The notes: generated by a model not told the origin, from the letters alone. Shown: positions 8,800-17,681, counted from the first letter of the stretch. The stretch is 40,174 bases of DNA from Pseudomonadota bacterium (GCA_023431055.1 JAEYXX010000148.1:1-40174); one strand, 5' to 3'. Program-made: numbers and translations.

Positions 8800-8841
8800 T
8801 CCTTTGCCTCCTGATCGTGATGGGTTCTGTATAGCAGTTGA

Positions 8842-8903
8842 TCGCGGCTGAAGCCGCTCCTACAACGTGCGCGTTGTTCTTGTAGGAGCGGCTTCAGCCG
8901 CGA
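8842..8903. repeat. REPIN right of the REP transposase
   Basis: Two perfectly inverted 23-bp arms, 8842-8864 and 8881-8903 (TGTAGGAGCGGCTTCAGCCGCGA), flank 16 bp. It lies about 40 bp upstream of the transposase start and is the best-conserved copy of this family in the window. Confidence 0.9.
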
Positions 8904-9030
8904 CAGGTTTGTTGCCCCTGACTCCAGAGTCAGCTATCTTCCGCGCACGTCATTCCCGACGCACCTGGATCAGCAGACAGGGTCAACACTGAGCTGGCTT
9001 ACCTGACATCAACCTCAGAGGAGCCTGCTC

Positions 9031-10386
9031 ATGGCAGCTACCCGTATCTGGATCAAGAACCCCCTTGCCATCTTCACCGCCAATGACCTGGACGCTTCCG
9101 GCGGCCTGGTGATCGCGGATGGCCGTATCAGTGAGGTGCTCAGCAAAGGCCAGCAGCCTTCAACACCCTGCGAGCAAACCTTCGATGCCCGCGAGCACGT
9201 CGTGCTGCCGGGCCTGATCAACACTCACCATCACTTCTACCAGACCCTCACCCGCGCCTGGGCGCCGGTGGTCAATCAGCCGCTATTCCCCTGGCTAAAG
9301 ACGCTCTACCCGGTCTGGGCACGCCTCACACCGGAGAAACTGGCCCTGGCCAGCAAGGTGGCGCTGGCCGAACTGCTGCTGTCCGGCTGCAGCACCGCTG
9401 CCGATCACCATTACCTGTTCCCTGGCGGCCTGGAGCATGCCATCGACGTGCAGGTCGAAGCGGTACGCGAACTGGGCATGCGCGCCATGCTCACCCGCGG
9501 TTCGATGAGCCTGGGCGAAGCCGACGGCGGCCTGCCGCCGCAGCAAACTGTGCAGCAGGGTGAGGTGATCCTGGCGGACAGCCAGCGCCTGATCGGCCAG
9601 TACCACGAGCGCGGCGACGGGGCGCAGATCCAGATCGCCCTGGCACCCTGCTCGCCCTTCTCGGTGACTCAGGAAATCATGCGCCAGAGCGCCGAACTGG
9701 CCGAGGAGCTGGACGTGCGCCTGCACACCCATCTGGCGGAAACCCTCGATGAAGAGGACTTCTGCCTGCGCCAATTCGGCCTGCGCACCGTGGATTACCT
9801 GGACAGCGTCGGCTGGCTTGGCCCGCGCACCTGGCTGGCCCATGGCATACATTTCAACCCCGACGAGATCGCCCGCCTGGGCGCTGCCGGCACCGGTATC
9901 TGCCATTGCCCCAGCTCCAACATGCGCCTGGCTTCGGGCATCTGCCCGAGCGTCGAGTTGGAGGCCGCCGGCGCGCCGCTGGGCCTGGGTGTCGACGGCT
10001 CGGCCTCCAACGATGCCTCGAACCTGATCCTGGAAGCGCGCCAGGCGCTGTATATCCAGCGCCTGCGCTATGGCGCCGAAGCCATCACCCCGCAACGTGT
10101 GCTGGGCTGGGCCACGCGTGGTTCGGCACGCCTCTTGGGGCGTAGCGATATCGGCGAGCTGGCCGTCGGCAAGCAGGCCGACCTGGCACTGTTCAAGCTC
10201 GATGAGCTGCGTTTCTCCGGCAGCCACGATCCGCTCGCAGCGCTGCTGCTATGCGGCGCCGACCGCGCCGACCGAATGATGATCGGCGGGCAATGGCGCG
10301 TGATCGACGGGCAGATCGAGGGGCTCGATGTGGCGCAGCTAATCGCCGATCACCGCCAGGCGGCGCGTGAGCTGATCGCGGGCTGA
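9031..10386 (+). CDS. 8-oxoguanine deaminase
   Basis: A 451-residue amidohydrolase-superfamily enzyme that converts 8-oxoguanine to urate (known for the P. aeruginosa PA0142-type family). Metal and catalytic residues are visible: His66 and His68 in NTHHHFYQTLTRA, His234 and Glu237 in HTHLAET, His271 in LAHGIHF, Asp322 in GLGVDGSASND. HCPSSNMRLASG is the typical segment of the cytosine/guanine-deaminase-like subgroup. The start follows AGAGGAG with good spacing. It is cytoplasmic and would feed urate into purine ring breakdown. Other purine-like deaminations are possible, but context and motifs favour this call. Confidence 0.88.
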   Translation: MAATRIWIKNPLAIFTANDLDASGGLVIADGRISEVLSKGQQPSTPCEQTFDAREHVVLPGLINTHHHFYQTLTRAWAPVVNQPLFPWLKTLYPVWARLTPEKLALASKVALAELLLSGCSTAADHHYLFPGGLEHAIDVQVEAVRELGMRAMLTRGSMSLGEADGGLPPQQTVQQGEVILADSQRLIGQYHERGDGAQIQIALAPCSPFSVTQEIMRQSAELAEELDVRLHTHLAETLDEEDFCLRQFGLRTVDYLDSVGWLGPRTWLAHGIHFNPDEIARLGAAGTGICHCPSSNMRLASGICPSVELEAAGAPLGLGVDGSASNDASNLILEARQALYIQRLRYGAEAITPQRVLGWATRGSARLLGRSDIGELAVGKQADLALFKLDELRFSGSHDPLAALLLCGADRADRMMIGGQWRVIDGQIEGLDVAQLIADHRQAARELIAG

Positions 10387-10450
10387 CATCAGCTAGCCGC
10401 GACCGCCATTGACGAGCACCTACGCACCACAACACGGCACATCACAACAC

Positions 10451-10461
10451 CGCGCACCAAT
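10451..10461 (+). promoter_or_regulatory. Conserved 11-mer CGCGCACCAAT, candidate activator site (copy 2)
   Basis: Identical to the 11-mer at 4491-4501 and, like it, exactly 74 bp upstream of the GG of a sigma-54-like core (10525). Two more GCACC motifs lie just upstream in the 211-bp gap after the deaminase gene. A shared activator is likely; NtrC is a candidate because GCACCA is an NtrC half-site. Confidence 0.5.
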
Positions 10462-10523
10462 CCAGCTCCAGCATGAAGCCAGACCAATAGGCAGAACGCC
10501 GTTGCTTCGCCTATCTGTCCTGT

Positions 10524-10539
10524 TGGTCAGCTTTTTGCA
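10524..10539 (+). promoter_or_regulatory. Sigma-54-like promoter of the binding-protein gene
   Basis: TGGTCAGCTTTTTGCA has GG at 10525-10526 and GC at 10537-10538 with exactly ten bases between, and a full TTGCA at the -12 element. It shares TTTTTGC and the preceding TCTGNCC with the promoter at 4564-4579. The start codon lies about 48 bp downstream of the expected transcription start. Confidence 0.6.
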
Positions 10540-10597
10540 GTCATGGGATCAGCCAACCAACGGCCATCCCAACACCAAGACTGGAGCTGCATCCACC

Positions 10598-11680
10598 ATG
10601 CACAAGAAGAGCAAAAAACCGCTGCTGCGCACCCTCGTCGCCGCCCTGGGCTTTGGCGCCATGCTCAGCGCCTCCGCCGCCGATCCGCTAAAGGTCGGCT
10701 TCGTCTACATCGGTCCTATCGGCGACCACGGCTGGACTTACCAGCACGAACAAGGCCGGCAGATGCTGATCAAGGAAATGGGCGACAAGGTCACCACCAG
10801 CTTCGTCGAGAACGTGCCGGAAGGTGCCGACGCCGAGCGGGTGATCCGCAACATGGCCAAGGGCGGTTTCGACCTGATCTTCACCACCTCCTTCGGCTAC
10901 ATGAACCCGACGATCAAGGTGGCCAAGCAATTCCCCAAGGTGACCTTCGAGCACGCCACCGGCTACAAGCAGGACAAGAACGTCGGCACCTACCTGTCGC
11001 GCTCCTATGAGGGTCGCTACGTTGGCGGCTTCCTCGCGGCGAAGATGACCAAGACCAAGAAAGTCGGCTACATCGCGTCCTTCCCGATCCCCGAGGTGAT
11101 CCGCGACATCAACGCCATCCAGCTGGCGCTGGACAAGTACAACCCGGGCACCGAGATCAAGGTGGTGTGGGTCAACACCTGGTTCGATCCGGGCAAGGAG
11201 TCCGACGCTGCCAACGCGCTGATCGACCAGGGCGTGGACGTGATGTTCCAGCACACCGACAGCCCGGCCCCGATCCAGACCGCCGAGCGCCGTGGCATCT
11301 ACGCCGTCGGCTACGCCTCGGACATGGCCCACTTCGGGCCCAAGGCTGTGCTCACCTCCATCGTCAACGACTGGGGCCCGCACTACATCAAGTCCACCCA
11401 GGCGGTGATCGACGGCACCTGGAAATCCGAAGATTTCTGGGGCGGACTGGCCGAGGACACCCTCTCACTGCCGATCAGCGATCTGGTGCCGGCTGACGTG
11501 AAGAGCGAAGCCGAGCAGATCATCGCCGATATTCGCAGTGGCAAGTTCCACCCCTTCACCGGCCCGATCAAGGATCAGAGTGGCGTCGAGAAGATCCCGG
11601 CTGGCGTCGCAGCGACCAACGCCGAGCTGGCCTCGATGAACTACTACGTGGAAAACGTGAAGGCTGAAATGCCGAAGTAA
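10598..11680 (+). CDS. BMP-family ABC transporter substrate-binding protein
   Basis: A 360-residue periplasmic binding protein of the BMP/PnrA-like (Bmp) family. A lysine/arginine-rich signal peptide runs to about residue 27 (cleavage after SASA). The mature protein starts ADPLKVGFVYIGPIGDHGWTY, the classic BMP opening. No lipobox cysteine is present, so it should be soluble periplasmic. GGAG at 10582-10585 precedes the ATG with a long gap. It is the logical partner of the ATPase and permeases about 2.3 kb upstream, although the transposase and the 8-oxoguanine deaminase separate them. Its own sigma-54-like promoter matches theirs. A purine ligand is inferred from context. Confidence 0.92.
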   Translation: MHKKSKKPLLRTLVAALGFGAMLSASAADPLKVGFVYIGPIGDHGWTYQHEQGRQMLIKEMGDKVTTSFVENVPEGADAERVIRNMAKGGFDLIFTTSFGYMNPTIKVAKQFPKVTFEHATGYKQDKNVGTYLSRSYEGRYVGGFLAAKMTKTKKVGYIASFPIPEVIRDINAIQLALDKYNPGTEIKVVWVNTWFDPGKESDAANALIDQGVDVMFQHTDSPAPIQTAERRGIYAVGYASDMAHFGPKAVLTSIVNDWGPHYIKSTQAVIDGTWKSEDFWGGLAEDTLSLPISDLVPADVKSEAEQIIADIRSGKFHPFTGPIKDQSGVEKIPAGVAATNAELASMNYYVENVKAEMPK

Positions 11681-11685
11681 ACGAT

Positions 11686-11744
11686 TGGCGGGTTGCACCC
11701 GCCCTACAGTGCGACGGTGCATGTAGGGCGGGTGCAACCCGCCA
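11686..11744. repeat. Perfect inverted pair, GGCGGGTTGCACCCGCC family
   Basis: Arms 11686-11708 and 11722-11744 are exact reverse complements over 23 bp (TGTAGGGCGGGTGCAACCCGCCA), each itself palindromic, with 13 bp between. The same element occurs at 34151-34209, 36801-36854 and, diverged, 38387-38447. The sequence differs from the TGTAGGAGCGG REPs beyond the shared GTAGG end. Confidence 0.85.
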
Positions 11745-11866
11745 CCGAGCAACCACCGATGCCGTCCCTGCAAAAGCAGAACCGCATCAAGGGGATCTCA
11801 TCCGAGGTCTCTTTCCGCTGCCCTGGGTACGAGAAGACTCGCAGCACCGCCCACCCGAGGCTCAAC

Positions 11867-12832
11867 ATGAACGCATTACCCATCATCGACATCGCCCCTC
11901 TCTACACCGACGACGTTTCCGCCTGGCCCGCCGTGGCCGAGCAGATCGACCGCGCCTGCCGCGAATGGGGCTTCTTATATATCGTCGGCCACCCCATCAG
12001 CGACGAGCGGATCGACGCCCTGCTCAGTGCGGCGAAGACCTTCTTCGCCCTGCCGGCCGAGGAGAAACTCAAGATCGATATCACCCGGACCACTCACCAT
12101 CGCGGCTATGGGGCGATTGCCACCGAGCAGCTGGACCCGAGCAAGCCGAGCGACCTCAAGGAAACCTTCGACATGGGTTTCCACATGCAGGCCGATCACC
12201 CCGAGGTGCTGGCCGGCAAACCGCTGCGTGGACCGAATCGCCACCCGAACATGCCCGGCTGGGCCGAGCTGATGGAACAGCATTACGCCGACATGCAGGA
12301 CCTGGCCAAGACCCTGCTACGCGCCATGGCCATGGCGCTGGATATCGAGCACGATTTCTTCGACGCGCGCTTTCATGAGCCGATCAGCGTGCTGCGCATG
12401 ATCCACTATCCGCCACGCCACACTGCCAGCAGCGCCGAGCAACAGGGCGCCGGCGCACACACCGACTACGGCTGCGTCACCCTGCTCTATCAGGATGAAG
12501 CCGGTGGCCTGCAGGTTCGTGCGCGTAACGGCGAGTGGATCGACGCGCCGCCCATTGCCGGCAGTTTCGTGGTTAACATCGGCGACATGATGGCGCGCTG
12601 GAGCAACGACCGTTACACATCGACGCCACATCGGGTGATCAGCCCGCTGGGGGTGGATCGCTACTCCATGCCGTTCTTCGCCGAGCCGCACCCGGACACC
12701 CTGATCGACTGCCTACCGAACTGTTCCAGCGCGGAAAACACGGCCAAGTACCAGCCGGTGACCAGTGCCGAGTACCTGCTGTCGCGCTTCGCCGATACCT
12801 ATGCCTATCGGCGTGAGGAAGCACAGGGCTGA
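11867..12832 (+). CDS. Fe(II)/2-oxoglutarate-dependent oxygenase, isopenicillin N synthase-like
   Basis: A 321-residue cytoplasmic enzyme with a DIOX_N-type N-terminal half (starting LPIIDIAPL, with CREWGFLYIVGHPI) and a 2OG-Fe(II) C-terminal half. Iron ligands are His198 and Asp200 in AHTDYG and His255 in STPHRVISP; Arg265 and Ser267 (RxS) would bind 2-oxoglutarate. The reading frame is open further upstream, but ATG 11867 has GAGG six bases before it and begins the conserved domain. Homologues sit in the purine locus of other pseudomonads (PA0147-type, from memory) between purine transport and adenine deaminase. The substrate is unknown; an oxidised or alkylated purine is a reasonable guess only. 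Confidence 0.88.
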   Translation: MNALPIIDIAPLYTDDVSAWPAVAEQIDRACREWGFLYIVGHPISDERIDALLSAAKTFFALPAEEKLKIDITRTTHHRGYGAIATEQLDPSKPSDLKETFDMGFHMQADHPEVLAGKPLRGPNRHPNMPGWAELMEQHYADMQDLAKTLLRAMAMALDIEHDFFDARFHEPISVLRMIHYPPRHTASSAEQQGAGAHTDYGCVTLLYQDEAGGLQVRARNGEWIDAPPIAGSFVVNIGDMMARWSNDRYTSTPHRVISPLGVDRYSMPFFAEPHPDTLIDCLPNCSSAENTAKYQPVTSAEYLLSRFADTYAYRREEAQG

Positions 12833-12852
12833 GGCCGCCGTCGCCACCAAAC

Positions 12853-12901
12853 TGTAGGAGCGACTTCAGTCGCGAAATTCGCGGATGAATCCGCTCCTAC
12901 A
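12853..12901. repeat. REP-type inverted pair
   Basis: TGTAGGAGCGACTTCAGTCGCGA (12853-12875) faces TCGCGGATGAATCCGCTCCTACA (12879-12901) with only 3 bp between. Both carry compensated changes within their own palindromes, consistent with selection for the hairpin. Confidence 0.8.
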
Positions 12902-12963
12902 GGAGAGTCAAGACACAACCGGCATGATGATGACTCCCACGCCACGAGCGGTAGAACAGCCAC

Positions 12964-13049
12964 GTAGGGTGGATGACGCTTTTTTCATCCACCGTTTCAA
13001 CATCGGAGCCTGCACATCGGTGGACATGAAAAGCGATGTCCACCCTACG
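12964..13049. repeat. Inverted pair, GTAGGGTGGAT...ATCCACC family
   Basis: A hairpin-forming unit at 12964-12993 (GTAGGGTGGATGACGC...CATCCACC) faces an inverted unit at 13018-13049 that ends ATGTCCACCCTACG. It is a distinct family from the neighbouring REP pair at 12853-12901. Together they fill most of the 298-bp gap between the oxygenase and adenine deaminase genes. Confidence 0.75.
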
Positions 13050-13118
13050 CAACGGGCCAGGCGGCGCAGCACAATCCTGTCTCAACGGTTAAACTTTGCG
13101 ACTAACCAAGCCTGATAA

Positions 13119-14078
<960 letters not shown>

Positions 14079-14088
14079 GCAAGGCCGT

Positions 14089-14132
14089 CGCCGCTGAAGC
14101 GCCTCCCTCAATGGGAGGGGCTTTAGCCGCGA
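14089..14132. repeat. REP-like hairpin between convergent genes
   Basis: CGCCGCTGAAGCGCCTCCC pairs with GGGAGGGGCTTTAGCCGCG across a four-base loop region. It fills the 62-bp gap between the adenine deaminase and cytochrome b561 3' ends and could act as a bidirectional transcript end, though there is no T-run. Confidence 0.65.
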
Positions 14133-14140
14133 CTGTAGTA

Positions 14141-14677
14141 TCAGTGTTCCGGCAGCTTGCGCCGCTTGCCGGTGACCATCGACAGCGGCAGGTTCTCACG
14201 CAGCCGGTAGCTCTCGAACAAGGCGGCGACGATATGCAGGCCGACCAGCGCCATCAGCGCGTTGGCACAGAATTCATGAATCTCCTGCGGCAGATCCGCA
14301 CCCCAGAAGTAGTCGACCTCCTCCATCAGAAAGCCGGTCACGCCCAGACCGAGCATCAGCGTCATCATCAGGATCATCACCAGCGCGCCCAGCGGCGAGT
14401 GGCCCAGCCGGTGATACGGCTGCCCGCCAATCAACGCACGCAGGTGCGCACCGAGGCGTGCCGGGGTCGGCCAGAAATCGGCCCAGCGCGCCGCCGGCGT
14501 ACCGACGAAGCCCCAGACCAGACGAATCGCCAACCAGGCCACGGCGTAGTAACCGAACCAGCGATGCCAGTTTTCTCCCTCTTCGGTAAAGAAGTAGTTG
14601 GCCAGGAAAGCGCCGGCCAGGGACCAGTGGAACAGGCGCACCACCGGGTCCCACAGGCGTACGGTCGCGGCGTTCAT
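14141..14677 (-). CDS. Cytochrome b561-type membrane protein
   Basis: A 178-residue di-haem cytochrome b (Ni/Fe-hydrogenase b-subunit/b561 fold) in the inner membrane. Likely haem-ligand histidines appear in RLFHWSLAG (His17), NWHRWFG (His38), LPQEIHEF and ALVGLHIVAAL. Hydrophobic helices include the segment around FLANYF, YYAVAWLAIRLVWGFVG, LVMILMMTLMLGLGVTGF and ALMALVGLHIVAALF. Its start overlaps the stop of the small PepSY gene by one base, so the two are co-translated. This pair (small PepSY plus b561) is recurrent in Proteobacteria and is thought to be an electron-transfer unit. It lies after the copper receptor gene and may or may not share its transcript. Confidence 0.9.
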   Translation of the reverse strand: MNAATVRLWDPVVRLFHWSLAGAFLANYFFTEEGENWHRWFGYYAVAWLAIRLVWGFVGTPAARWADFWPTPARLGAHLRALIGGQPYHRLGHSPLGALVMILMMTLMLGLGVTGFLMEEVDYFWGADLPQEIHEFCANALMALVGLHIVAALFESYRLRENLPLSMVTGKRRKLPEH

Positions 14678-14943
14678 CAGCTTTCCACGTTGCTCTTGAC
14701 GGCATCACCGCTGACCGGGTCGAAGTAGATCTCGACCTTCTTGCCGTCCTTGTCGAAGCCGTAGATTTCGTAGCAGTTGCCTTTGGTGACCTTGAACTTG
14801 TTGATCTGGTAGCCCTGGGCCTTGAGGTCGGCCTGGAAGATGTCCTGATCCTGCCACTGCGCCTTGTCGGCGGTGGTGCATTCGGTGGCGGCGAAGGTCA
14901 GCGGGCTGGCCAGAGCCAGAGACAGCAGAAGCAGTTTGCGCAT
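14677..14943 (-). CDS. Small periplasmic PepSY-domain protein
   Basis: An 88-residue protein with an 18-residue signal peptide (ending LTFA) and a single PepSY_2-type domain (KAQGYQINKFKVTKGNCYEIYGFDKDGKKVEIYFDP). Two cysteines, one in ATECTTAD and one in KGNCYEIY, could form a disulfide. ATG 14943 has AGAGGAC just upstream. It is coupled by a one-base stop/start overlap to the cytochrome b561 gene. The PepSY protein may bind or modulate the cytochrome; the actual role is unknown. Confidence 0.88.
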   Translation of the reverse strand: MRKLLLLSLALASPLTFAATECTTADKAQWQDQDIFQADLKAQGYQINKFKVTKGNCYEIYGFDKDGKKVEIYFDPVSGDAVKSNVES

Positions 14944-15031
14944 GATGAAGTCCTCTTCGGTGCAGGGTGAAAGTGGGTCTGCGAGGACCACTCTCGCGCG
15001 TGAACCTTAAGGCTGTATTAGCGCGCCAAAT

Positions 15032-15152
15032 CGTAGGTCGGATGCAATCCGGGAGGGTCAACAGCAAACTCCCGGATTGCATCCGGGCTACGGGTCCAAT
15101 ACCGCAGGGAGGGACTGGAGCCTTGTCAGTCGCGGCTAAAGCCCCTCCCACA
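15032..15152. repeat. Two repeat families in the gap after oprC
   Basis: CGTAGGTCGGATGCAATCCGGGA (15032-15054) and its inverted partner (15070-15092, ending GGGCTACG) form a pair of the GGATGCAATCC family. A single REP-like unit TCGCGGCTAAAGCCCCTCCCACA is at 15130-15152, ten bases after the oprC stop. This accounts for most of the 219-bp gap 14944-15162. Confidence 0.75.
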
Positions 15153-15162
15153 ACCGAGTGGC

Positions 15163-17247
15163 TCAGAAATCGAAATCGACCTTGGCCCAGAGGGTGCGGC
15201 CCGGCTCGTCGATGCGGGTGTCAGCCGGGAAACCAAAGCCGGCGTCGCCGGCCAGGTTGAGGTGCTCGGCGTAGCACTTGTCGAGCAGGTTATCCACACC
15301 GGCGCTGAGCTTGACCTGCCGGCTGATGCGGTAGGCGCCGTTGAGCGAGAGCACGCCGAAGCCGGCGCTGTCGCCGAAGTCCTGCCCCACCACATTGCCG
15401 CGCCCGTCGGCGGTGCGGCCCTGGCCATCGACCACACGCCACAGCGCGCCGACACTCCAGGCGTCACGCTGATAGCTCAGGCCCAGGCGCGCCTCCAGCG
15501 GCGGCATCTGTGGCAGCGCTTCGCCGTCCGAGCTGTTCTTGCCCCAGGCGTAGGCCAGTGTGGCATCGGCCTTCCAGTTGGAGGCGAAGGCATAGGCGAC
15601 GCCCAACTCACCGCCCATGATGCGCGCATCGATGTTGTCGGCCTGGGTGCCCATGCCGCGATAGTCGAACAGGATGTAGTCGCGGATCTGCCCGGCATAG
15701 GCCGAGGCCCAGGCCTGCAGCTTGTCGTCCTGGTACTGGATACCGATATCGAGTTGGGTGGTCTTCTCCGGCTCGATGCCGTCGAAAGCGTTGCGCGAAC
15801 CGGCCGGGCCGTTCAGCCCTGCAGAGAACAGCTCCCAGTAATCCGGGAAACGCTGTACGTGGCCAATGCCGGCATAGAGGGTGGTCGGCGAGCCGGCCAG
15901 GTCATGCTCGTAGCGCACGAAACCGCTGGGCAGGGTCTCGGCGCGCGTTTCGCCCGCCGTTGGGTTGGGCCGAGTCATGCCCATCATGCTGCGAAAACTC
16001 TGCCGGTAATCCTTGGCCGAGGCTCGATCCACCCGCGCCCCGGAAACCAGCCGATCACGCTCGGCCAGGCTCCAGGTGGCCTCGGCGAAGGCGCCGTAGT
16101 TGTGCATCAGCGCGTCCTTGCTCCAGGGGAAGCGATCGGCGTCCGTATAGCCCGCCATCATGCTGTAGGTGGAGCGGCGGGCGCGGTGCTCGCTGCGCTG
16201 CGCATCGATGCCGGTGATCAGCTCGACGTCGTCCCACTTCCAGGTCGCCGCCAGCCGGGCACCGAGAGTACGCCGGTCGACCTGCGAGGCCATGGGCATG
16301 GCCATCATGCTGGTCGGGTTCGGCACGCGCAGGCGGAAGTTGTCCATGATGTGGTCGGCGTAGTTGTAGTAGACCTTGGCCTCGACCTTATCCAGCACGC
16401 CGCCGAGGTTGCTGCGCTCGATGCGCGCGCCCAGGCTTTCGCGCTTGAACTGGGTGCCGTCCATGCCTCGCCCGGCGTAGCGCGCCTCACCATCGCCACG
16501 GCCGGCGCTGAGTTCGATCAGGGTGTCGGCATCCGGCGTCCAGCCCAACGTCACGTCGGTGTTCCATTTATCCCAGCGCGAGCCGATGGTGTCGCCGTCA
16601 CCATTGTCGTAATCATCCGAATGCGAACGGTTGGCCATCACCCGCAGGTAACCCTGCTCACCACCCACGGCGCCGTCGAGCAGGCGGTCGAAGCGGCCGT
16701 TGGAACCAGCCAGTACGCTGGCATGCAAGCGCGCGCCGAGCTCGCCGAAGCGCTCCGGCTCGCGCTCGAAGCGCACCACGCCGGCCGAGGCACCGGGGCC
16801 CCAGATCACCGTCTGCGGGCCCTTGGTCACGCTCAGCAGGTCATAGGTTTCCGGCGCGATATAGGAGCTGGGCGCGTCCATCCGCCCGGGACAGGCGCCG
16901 AGCATCTGCCCGCCGTCGGTGAGCAGCAGCAGGCGCGAGCCGAACAGCCCGCGCAGCACCGGGTCGCTGTTGCTGCCGCCGCTGCGAATCGCCGAGAAAC
17001 CGGGAATGGTCTTGAGGTAATCCGCCGCATCACTGGCCGGCACCGGCTGGCGTGGGTCCTTGGGATCGGCCACCACGGTCAGCGGTGAGCTTTGCTGGAT
17101 TGCCGTGATCACCGTGGGCGGCAGTTCGTGAACATGCTCCTCGGCATGCAACGGCGTAATGGTGCACAGGCCACAGGCGATGGCCAGGGCAGACAGGGGA
17201 AAACCAGGGCGAACGGAAACAGCGCCCGGAACGAAGGAAACGGACAT
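15163..17247 (-). CDS. oprC: TonB-dependent outer-membrane copper receptor OprC
   Basis: A 694-residue TonB-dependent receptor with a signal peptide (to about residue 35), plug domain (PPTVITAIQ, LKTIPGFSAIRSGG, VTKGPQTVIWGPGASAGVVRFE) and a beta-barrel ending in aromatic FDF. The copper site known from P. aeruginosa OprC, CxxxM plus HxM, is present: Cys119 and Met123 in GACPGRM, His299 and Met301 in ADHIMDN. The 180-residue spacing between Cys and His equals that of OprC as I recall it (Cys143, His323). Methionine-rich stretches (SMMAMPM) fit copper handling. ATG 17247 has an AGG upstream. It is the distal gene of the five-gene copper cluster that begins near 20.1 kb. Confidence 0.92.
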   Translation of the reverse strand: MSVSFVPGAVSVRPGFPLSALAIACGLCTITPLHAEEHVHELPPTVITAIQQSSPLTVVADPKDPRQPVPASDAADYLKTIPGFSAIRSGGSNSDPVLRGLFGSRLLLLTDGGQMLGACPGRMDAPSSYIAPETYDLLSVTKGPQTVIWGPGASAGVVRFEREPERFGELGARLHASVLAGSNGRFDRLLDGAVGGEQGYLRVMANRSHSDDYDNGDGDTIGSRWDKWNTDVTLGWTPDADTLIELSAGRGDGEARYAGRGMDGTQFKRESLGARIERSNLGGVLDKVEAKVYYNYADHIMDNFRLRVPNPTSMMAMPMASQVDRRTLGARLAATWKWDDVELITGIDAQRSEHRARRSTYSMMAGYTDADRFPWSKDALMHNYGAFAEATWSLAERDRLVSGARVDRASAKDYRQSFRSMMGMTRPNPTAGETRAETLPSGFVRYEHDLAGSPTTLYAGIGHVQRFPDYWELFSAGLNGPAGSRNAFDGIEPEKTTQLDIGIQYQDDKLQAWASAYAGQIRDYILFDYRGMGTQADNIDARIMGGELGVAYAFASNWKADATLAYAWGKNSSDGEALPQMPPLEARLGLSYQRDAWSVGALWRVVDGQGRTADGRGNVVGQDFGDSAGFGVLSLNGAYRISRQVKLSAGVDNLLDKCYAEHLNLAGDAGFGFPADTRIDEPGRTLWAKVDFDF

Positions 17248-17306
17248 GCGAATACCTGAATGGTCGATTTGCAAAAAGGGCCGGCTAGCCCTCGCGAAAG
17301 AAGAAC

Positions 17307-17681
17307 TCAGGCGTGCATGGGAGGCGCACGTGACAGTGCGCGGGGGAAATGAGTGCAGGGCAGCGGTGCAAGCGGGAGCGCTGCGCCCCTCTGGTGAACG
17401 GGCGACTGTCGCGCGGCGATTGCCCAACGGCTGCCCGCCAGCGCGGGGCAATGGGAGAAGAGCGAGCAGTAGCCGCAGGCGTCCACCTGCAGCGCCGGTC
17501 TGCCGCCATCGCTGGCAACCGGTTCAGGGTCGCCGCCGTCATGGCAGGCCAGCTCGTTCAGCCAGCGCCAGTCAGTGGGCTCGGCACGCAGCTGCGACGC
17601 CAGAGGCGCCAGCAGGGTAAGGACCAGCGCCAGCAGCCCGAGATGGGCGGCGAAGGTGCGCCTGCGTGCCGTGAACAGCAT
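17307..17681 (-). CDS. DUF2946 family protein (copper cluster)
   Basis: A 124-residue protein with a hydrophobic N-terminus (LGLLALVLTLLAPLASQLRA), a cysteine/histidine region with ACHDGGDPEP, and the DUF2946 core CGYCSLFSHCPAL. The clustered cysteines and histidines could bind copper. The start overlaps the PCuAC stop by one base, and oprC begins 59 bp downstream, so these three are likely one transcript. Function is unknown; DUF2946 proteins repeatedly occur beside copper receptor genes. Confidence 0.8.
   Translation of the reverse strand: MLFTARRRTFAAHLGLLALVLTLLAPLASQLRAEPTDWRWLNELACHDGGDPEPVASDGGRPALQVDACGYCSLFSHCPALAGSRWAIAARQSPVHQRGAALPLAPLPCTHFPRALSRAPPMHA

Noticed and set aside
8981..8994. 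GG-N10-GC match upstream of the 8-oxoguanine deaminase
   Set aside because: The -12 element is GAGCT rather than TTGC, and the CGCGCAC nearby is 39 bp, not 74 bp, away with no ACCAAT match.
12853..13049. Alternating repeats resembling a CRISPR array
   Set aside because: The units are inverted pairs from two different palindrome families, not direct repeats with unique spacers, and no cas gene is nearby.
13087..13099. GGTTAAACTTTGC upstream of adenine deaminase as a sigma-54 promoter
   Set aside because: The GG and GC are nine, not ten, bases apart, and this spacing is normally strict for sigma-54.
15262..17088. 608-codon plus-strand frame opposite oprC
   Set aside because: Antisense shadow of a GC-rich gene; Ala/Gly/Val/His-rich translation with no domain, while the minus strand encodes a complete OprC.
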